DNA of 64,000 nucleotides, taken from contig JAKLJE010000014.1 of assembly GCA_023151315.1 (NCBI GenBank), forward strand, positions 1-64,000. Direction: 5' to 3'. Position numbers and translations under genes: made by a program. This DNA comes from Bacteroidia bacterium. Lineage in GTDB: Bacteria; Bacteroidota; Bacteroidia; Palsa-965. The notes beneath the pieces were generated by a model. That model saw only the letters and a program-made list of their open reading frames with translations. It had not been told where the DNA came from and searched no databases. This document shows, one piece after another, positions 60,699-64,000 of the stretch. The number at the start of each line of letters is the position of its first letter. Positions within the stretch are counted from its first letter, which is position 1.

Positions 60699-61607
60699 GT
60701 GCAAAACACCAAAGCACATACCATACAGAAGCAGTCAGGAATGATGGGTAAAATGTCATCTTATGCGCAGTTTGCAAAGTTGAGACTTGCCTCTCTGGTG
60801 GTTTTCTCCGCTATAATCGGTTATGTAATAGCTATTGAGGAGCTCGGCACTTCTGTCGATTGGCTTCGCATGATCATGCTGTTCCTTGGAGGTTTCTTCG
60901 TAACGGGAGCATCTAACGGTTTCAACCAAATCATTGAACGTGAATACGACAAACTCATGCCGCGTACAATGAACCGACCTGTTCCTACAGGTAAAATGAG
61001 CGTGACGGAGGGAATGATTCTCGCTTCAATTATGGGAATCACTGGCATTGTATTTCTTCACGTGTTTGTAAATCCTTTGAGCGCAATTCTCAGCGCAACA
61101 GCACTGGTTCTTTATGTTTTCGCTTATACACCATTGAAGCGTATTACTCCATTCGCCGTATTTGTAGGTGCATTTCCGGGAGCTGTTCCAGCCATGTTGG
61201 GTTGGGTGGCCGCAACGGACGGATTCGGTTTTATCGGAACAAATGCGTTGTTACTTTTCGCTGTTCAATTCATGTGGCAGTTCCCGCACTTCTGGGCAAT
61301 CGCCTGGGTTGTGGACGATGATTACAAAAACGCAGGATTCCGTTTGCTCCCTTCGAAGGAACGCGATAAAGCCAGCGCCTTTCAGATTCTTGTTTACACT
61401 TTGTTTCTGCTTCCGATCAGCGTGCTTCCTTTGTTGTTCGGAATGACGGGAATCATAGGTATTTCAGTTGTGCTTGTTTGCGGAATCATGTTCCTTTACC
61501 AAGCCTGGAAACTGTACAATTCACTTGAAATCAAGGATGCATCCCGACTCATGTTCGGATCATTCATTTACCTGCCGGTAGTGCAGCTTGCATATTTATT
61601 CGGATAG
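60699..61607 (+). CDS. cyoE: Protoheme IX farnesyltransferase (heme O synthase)
   Basis: This membrane enzyme (CtaB/CyoE) adds a farnesyl group to heme B to make heme O, the precursor of heme A for the aa3 oxidase. Motifs: NGFNQIIEREYDKLMPRTMNRP (about 68-89, first Asp-rich site), YTPLKRITPFAVFVGAFPGAVP and the second site FAVQFMWQFPHFWAIAWVVDDDYKNAG. The length is 302 from GTG at 60699, or 288 from ATG at 60741; both are plausible. It heads the run heme O synthase, oxidase III, III, IV. Confidence 0.93.
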   Translation: MQNTKAHTIQKQSGMMGKMSSYAQFAKLRLASLVVFSAIIGYVIAIEELGTSVDWLRMIMLFLGGFFVTGASNGFNQIIEREYDKLMPRTMNRPVPTGKMSVTEGMILASIMGITGIVFLHVFVNPLSAILSATALVLYVFAYTPLKRITPFAVFVGAFPGAVPAMLGWVAATDGFGFIGTNALLLFAVQFMWQFPHFWAIAWVVDDDYKNAGFRLLPSKERDKASAFQILVYTLFLLPISVLPLLFGMTGIIGISVVLVCGIMFLYQAWKLYNSLEIKDASRLMFGSFIYLPVVQLAYLFG

Positions 61608-61613
61608 AAAACT

Positions 61614-62213
61614 ATGGCAACAATGACAATGGAATCCGTAAACGAACAACGCCTCATCAAAGAGAAAGCAGAACGCAATCTGGTTCGTCTGGGCGTGTTC
61701 AGTATCACAATGCTTTTCGGCGGATTGACAAGCGCTTATGTGGTGCGCCGTGATGGCGGAGCATGGTTTAGTGTAAACATGCCTTCGGAATTCTGGATCA
61801 GCACGGCGATTATCCTGCTCAGCAGTCTGACGTTGATCGGAGCACAATGGGCATACGGTTCAGACAAAAAATCAATGGGTAATGCGCTGATGCTCAGTAC
61901 GGTAATTTTTGGAGGCCTTTTCGCTGTGTTTCAGTGGCTTGGTTATAAGACACTGGTTGCTAACGGCATTTTCTTTTCACCTCCGGAAGGACAAGGGGCA
62001 TTGATTTCAGGTTCGTTCATTTATGCACTTTCCGGTATACACTTGCTTCACGTTTTTGGCGGACTGATTTCGCTATTGATCACCACAATTAAGGGATTCA
62101 GGGGTAAATATCACTCCGGAAATGTGCACGGTGTGAAACTAACATCCATTTATTGGCATTTTCTGGATGGTTTATGGATATATTTGTTCCTGTTTTTAAC
62201 CATTTTTAAGTAA
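61614..62213 (+). CDS. Cytochrome c oxidase subunit III (short form)
   Basis: A 199-residue subunit III with five helices, beginning with LVRLGVFSITMLFGGLTSAYVV. Conserved features are ISGSFIYALSGIHLLHVFGGLISLL (HxxHVxGG) and the C-terminal SIYWHFLDGLWIYLFLFL (YWHFxDxxW). It starts six bases after the heme O synthase gene. Together with the next gene it forms the double subunit III set common in Bacteroidota oxidases. Confidence 0.92.
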   Translation: MATMTMESVNEQRLIKEKAERNLVRLGVFSITMLFGGLTSAYVVRRDGGAWFSVNMPSEFWISTAIILLSSLTLIGAQWAYGSDKKSMGNALMLSTVIFGGLFAVFQWLGYKTLVANGIFFSPPEGQGALISGSFIYALSGIHLLHVFGGLISLLITTIKGFRGKYHSGNVHGVKLTSIYWHFLDGLWIYLFLFLTIFK

Positions 62214-62285
62214 ACTTGCACCGCTGTTCCGATACATCATCGGAAACACCGGAATTACGACAACCAATTAACATTCAATACGCTT

Positions 62286-63104
62286 ATGGCAGGCTCTACT
62301 GCAGAACTCGACAAGCATGCATCATGGGACGGACAGTCCTCTCCATTGCGCGCCAGCTACGGTAAACTTTTCATGTGGTTTTTCCTTGTATCGGATGCCC
62401 TGACATTCTCAGGATTCCTCTGTGCATACGGATTTTTCCGCCACAATTTTGAAGGTGAATGGCCTGATCCGCAAGCGGTGTTCCATCACTTCCCTTTCCT
62501 TCACGGAATGCACCTTCCGTTGATGTATGTAGGTTTGATGACATTCATCCTCATCATGTCTTCAGTAACAATGGTACTTGCCGTTGAAGCAGGACATCGT
62601 AATTACAGAAAAGGAGTACTGATATGGATGTTCCTTACCATTATCGGTGGATTAATGTTCGTTGGCTCTCAGGCTTGGGAGTGGTACAACTTCATTAAAG
62701 GATCGGACGAAGGTGCTGTACTCTACAAGCAGGAGATGTATCTCTACAAAGTAGATCACGCCACGCACAAACCGATCATGGATATTCTTGTTCTTCACGG
62801 AAAAGAACTTTCCAAAGAACAATCAGCAATGGTAATTTCTCAGGGAGAAAAATTCCACGGAGCAAACCTGCAGTACAACGAGTACGGGCATGTTGCATTC
62901 GCTGACTTCTTCTTCTTCATTACAGGATTCCACGGATTCCACGTATTCTCCGGAGTGATTATTAACCTTGTCATCTTCCTGATGGCACTCAATGGTTATA
63001 TGGAACGTGTGGGGCACTATGAAATGGTTGAGAAGGTTGGTTTGTACTGGCACTTCGTTGACTTGGTGTGGGTATTCGTATTCACATTCTTCTACCTTCT
63101 GTAA
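62286..63104 (+). CDS. Cytochrome c oxidase subunit III (long form)
   Basis: A 272-residue subunit III homologue. It has LFMWFFLVSDALTFSGFLCAYGFFRHNF, FITGFHGFHVFSGVIINL and the YWHFVDLVWVFVFTFFYLL C-terminus. A 60-residue hydrophilic insertion (about 140-200, KGSDEGAVLYKQEMYLYKVDH...) separates the second and third helices and is absent from the short form. It follows after a 72-base gap. Subunits I and II are encoded 42-44 kb upstream. Confidence 0.93.
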   Translation: MAGSTAELDKHASWDGQSSPLRASYGKLFMWFFLVSDALTFSGFLCAYGFFRHNFEGEWPDPQAVFHHFPFLHGMHLPLMYVGLMTFILIMSSVTMVLAVEAGHRNYRKGVLIWMFLTIIGGLMFVGSQAWEWYNFIKGSDEGAVLYKQEMYLYKVDHATHKPIMDILVLHGKELSKEQSAMVISQGEKFHGANLQYNEYGHVAFADFFFFITGFHGFHVFSGVIINLVIFLMALNGYMERVGHYEMVEKVGLYWHFVDLVWVFVFTFFYLL

Positions 63105-63134
63105 TTTATCTAAGAACTTTAAAACACTCTTCAT

Positions 63135-63557
63135 ATGTCAGATTTTCACGATGTATATCCGGACTACGAAAGAATGGCTCACCATGATGAAGCCACTGGT
63201 AAGAAAGTCCGTCGCAAACTCTGGAATGTATTCTGGTTGCTCCTTGGTGTAACGATCTTCGAAGTTATCGTTGGTCTTTATGCTGCAGATTGGGGTTTGA
63301 GCAAAACTATTCTTAAGGTTACTTTCATTTCCCTCACTATCGTTAAAGCTGCGTACATCGTGATGGTGTTCATGCACCTGAAAGACGAGAGCAAGTGGAC
63401 AAAGTGGGTGATTCTTGCACCGTACACTTTTTTCATTATCTACTTGTTCCTGATGATGACAATGGGAGAAGGAAATTATGCGCGTAAACATCGCTTGAAC
63501 GGTCCGGGAGATGCGGCACCTACAGAGCAGACGCACAGTGCGGAAGGACACCACTAA
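63135..63557 (+). CDS. Cytochrome c oxidase subunit IV (prokaryotic type)
   Basis: A 140-residue small subunit with three helices (about 34-52, 62-83, 94-113) and the family's KAAYIVMVFMHLKDESKWTKW motif. The N-terminus is hydrophilic (DFHDVYPDYERMAHHDEATGKKVRRKLW), and the C-terminus ends HSAEGHH, a His tail like those of ActC and CoxA. The next gene's ATG directly follows its stop codon. Confidence 0.9.
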   Translation: MSDFHDVYPDYERMAHHDEATGKKVRRKLWNVFWLLLGVTIFEVIVGLYAADWGLSKTILKVTFISLTIVKAAYIVMVFMHLKDESKWTKWVILAPYTFFIIYLFLMMTMGEGNYARKHRLNGPGDAAPTEQTHSAEGHH

Positions 63558-64000
63558 ATGAAGAAAGCAGCACTGCTGTCGGCGTTATTATTTTTTCCGG
63601 GGCTTATCTATATTTTCTTTGCTCTGGGGACTCCGAAAGTGTTGCGTGCTCCGATTTACGGTCCGCGTGAAGTCATTCAACGTAAGGATAACAAATCGGG
63701 CAATCTCGTTACTGATACATCTTATTACAGAATACCGGCCTTCCGTTGTTTAACAACGGGAGGCTTGTCATTTAATTCAACTGACAAGCTTGACGGACGG
63801 TTGTACATCGCCGTGTTCTTACCACCCGACAGTGTGAGGACCATGCTCGCTATTCTTGCTGAAGATATTAAGCTGAACAGAAACTCTTACAACTATTCGC
63901 GTTTTGTGTTTTTCATGCAAACGGATACTGCAGGCAAAGTTCCTGCGAATGCTCCCGACATGGCGAAAGACATGAAGCTGGGAGTTGACACAGCTTACAC
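63558..64000 (+). CDS. SCO1-like protein lacking the copper-binding cysteines (partial, runs off the end)
   Basis: An open frame of at least 147 codons begins at the ATG directly after subunit IV and continues past the window edge. An N-terminal anchor (ALLSALLFFPGLIYIFFAL) precedes APIYGPREV, YYRIPAFRCLTTGG and LDGRLYIAVFFLPPDSVRTM. The order and spacing match Bacteroidota SCO proteins, which bring copper to the oxidase CuA site, but where SCO has CxxxCP this protein reads LPPDSV. It may be a non-copper structural relative, with the true SCO gene beyond the window. Confidence 0.65.
   Translation, partial: MKKAALLSALLFFPGLIYIFFALGTPKVLRAPIYGPREVIQRKDNKSGNLVTDTSYYRIPAFRCLTTGGLSFNSTDKLDGRLYIAVFLPPDSVRTMLAILAEDIKLNRNSYNYSRFVFFMQTDTAGKVPANAPDMAKDMKLGVDTAY

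Noticed and set aside
1-64000. CRISPR array, prophage, integrative element, rRNA or tRNA genes
   Set aside because: No spaced direct repeats of 25-40 bp, no integrase, transposase, phage structural or conjugation genes, and no stable-RNA sequences were seen.

Overview
The window comes from a member of the Bacteroidota, most likely a Flavobacteriales-type bacterium. The evidence is a complete SprA (the type IX secretion translocon), three proteins with T9SS C-terminal sorting domains, an alternative complex III (Act) respiratory cluster, the Cys-poor flavobacterial form of ribosomal protein L32, the maeB-ruvA-sprA-gcvH gene order, and several promoters that fit the Bacteroidota pattern TTTG-N19-TAnnTTTG. 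Shine-Dalgarno sequences are mostly missing. Coding density is high, there is no gene-free stretch above 300 bases, and I see no rRNA, tRNA, CRISPR array, integrase or transposase.

Layout. 0-8 kb: an unknown exported protein, pdxA, a small outer-membrane protein, then the lipid operon DUF177-rpmF-plsX-fabH-accB-accC, closed by a strong bidirectional terminator. 8-20 kb: a SPOR-domain protein on the minus strand, then actABCDEF-coxB-coxA, which carries electrons from quinol through alternative complex III to an aa3-type oxidase. 20-31 kb: ruvB, queG, an unrecognised AT-rich gene, ubiX, outer-membrane proteins, a TlpA/DUF6029/Omp28 minus-strand operon, two tandem T9SS cargo paralogues and a sirtuin. 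31-43 kb: maeB-ruvA-sprA, gcvH, a VanZ-like protein and two acetyltransferases. 43-47 kb: the minus-strand sulfate-activation operon cysC-cysD-cysN with an outer-membrane protein and an acetyltransferase. 47-52 kb: deoC, a GxxExxY gene between inverted repeats, an aldehyde dehydrogenase, a truncated aldehyde dehydrogenase homologue and cysQ. 52-60.5 kb: a seven-repeat T9SS type B protein, then surface-polysaccharide genes (gmd, fcl, two Wzi-like barrels flanking a WecA-type transferase). 60.7-64 kb: heme O synthase, two oxidase subunit III genes, subunit IV and a partial SCO-like protein, which complete the oxidase encoded 40 kb earlier.

Most interesting structures. (1) Upstream of cysC lies a complete apparent transcription attenuator: a canonical promoter, a 24-codon reading frame containing Cys-Cys-Cys-Met-Cys, and a strong terminator seven bases before the cysC start. 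This is the architecture of a cysteine-sensing leader peptide. (2) A GxxExxY (PD-(D/E)XK-like) gene sits exactly between 21-bp inverted repeats built from 9-bp units and ending in TTAA; a diverged solo copy lies 1.5 kb away. It looks like a mobilisable cassette without a transposase. (3) Intergenic gaps carry arrays of 7-bp units in three sequence families, one of which runs directly up to the accC start codon. (4) A row of three 12-bp palindrome-like units with 17-bp period follows the second Wzi-like gene.

Everything here was read by eye from the sequence. Family assignments rest on recognised motifs and gene order, not on database searches.
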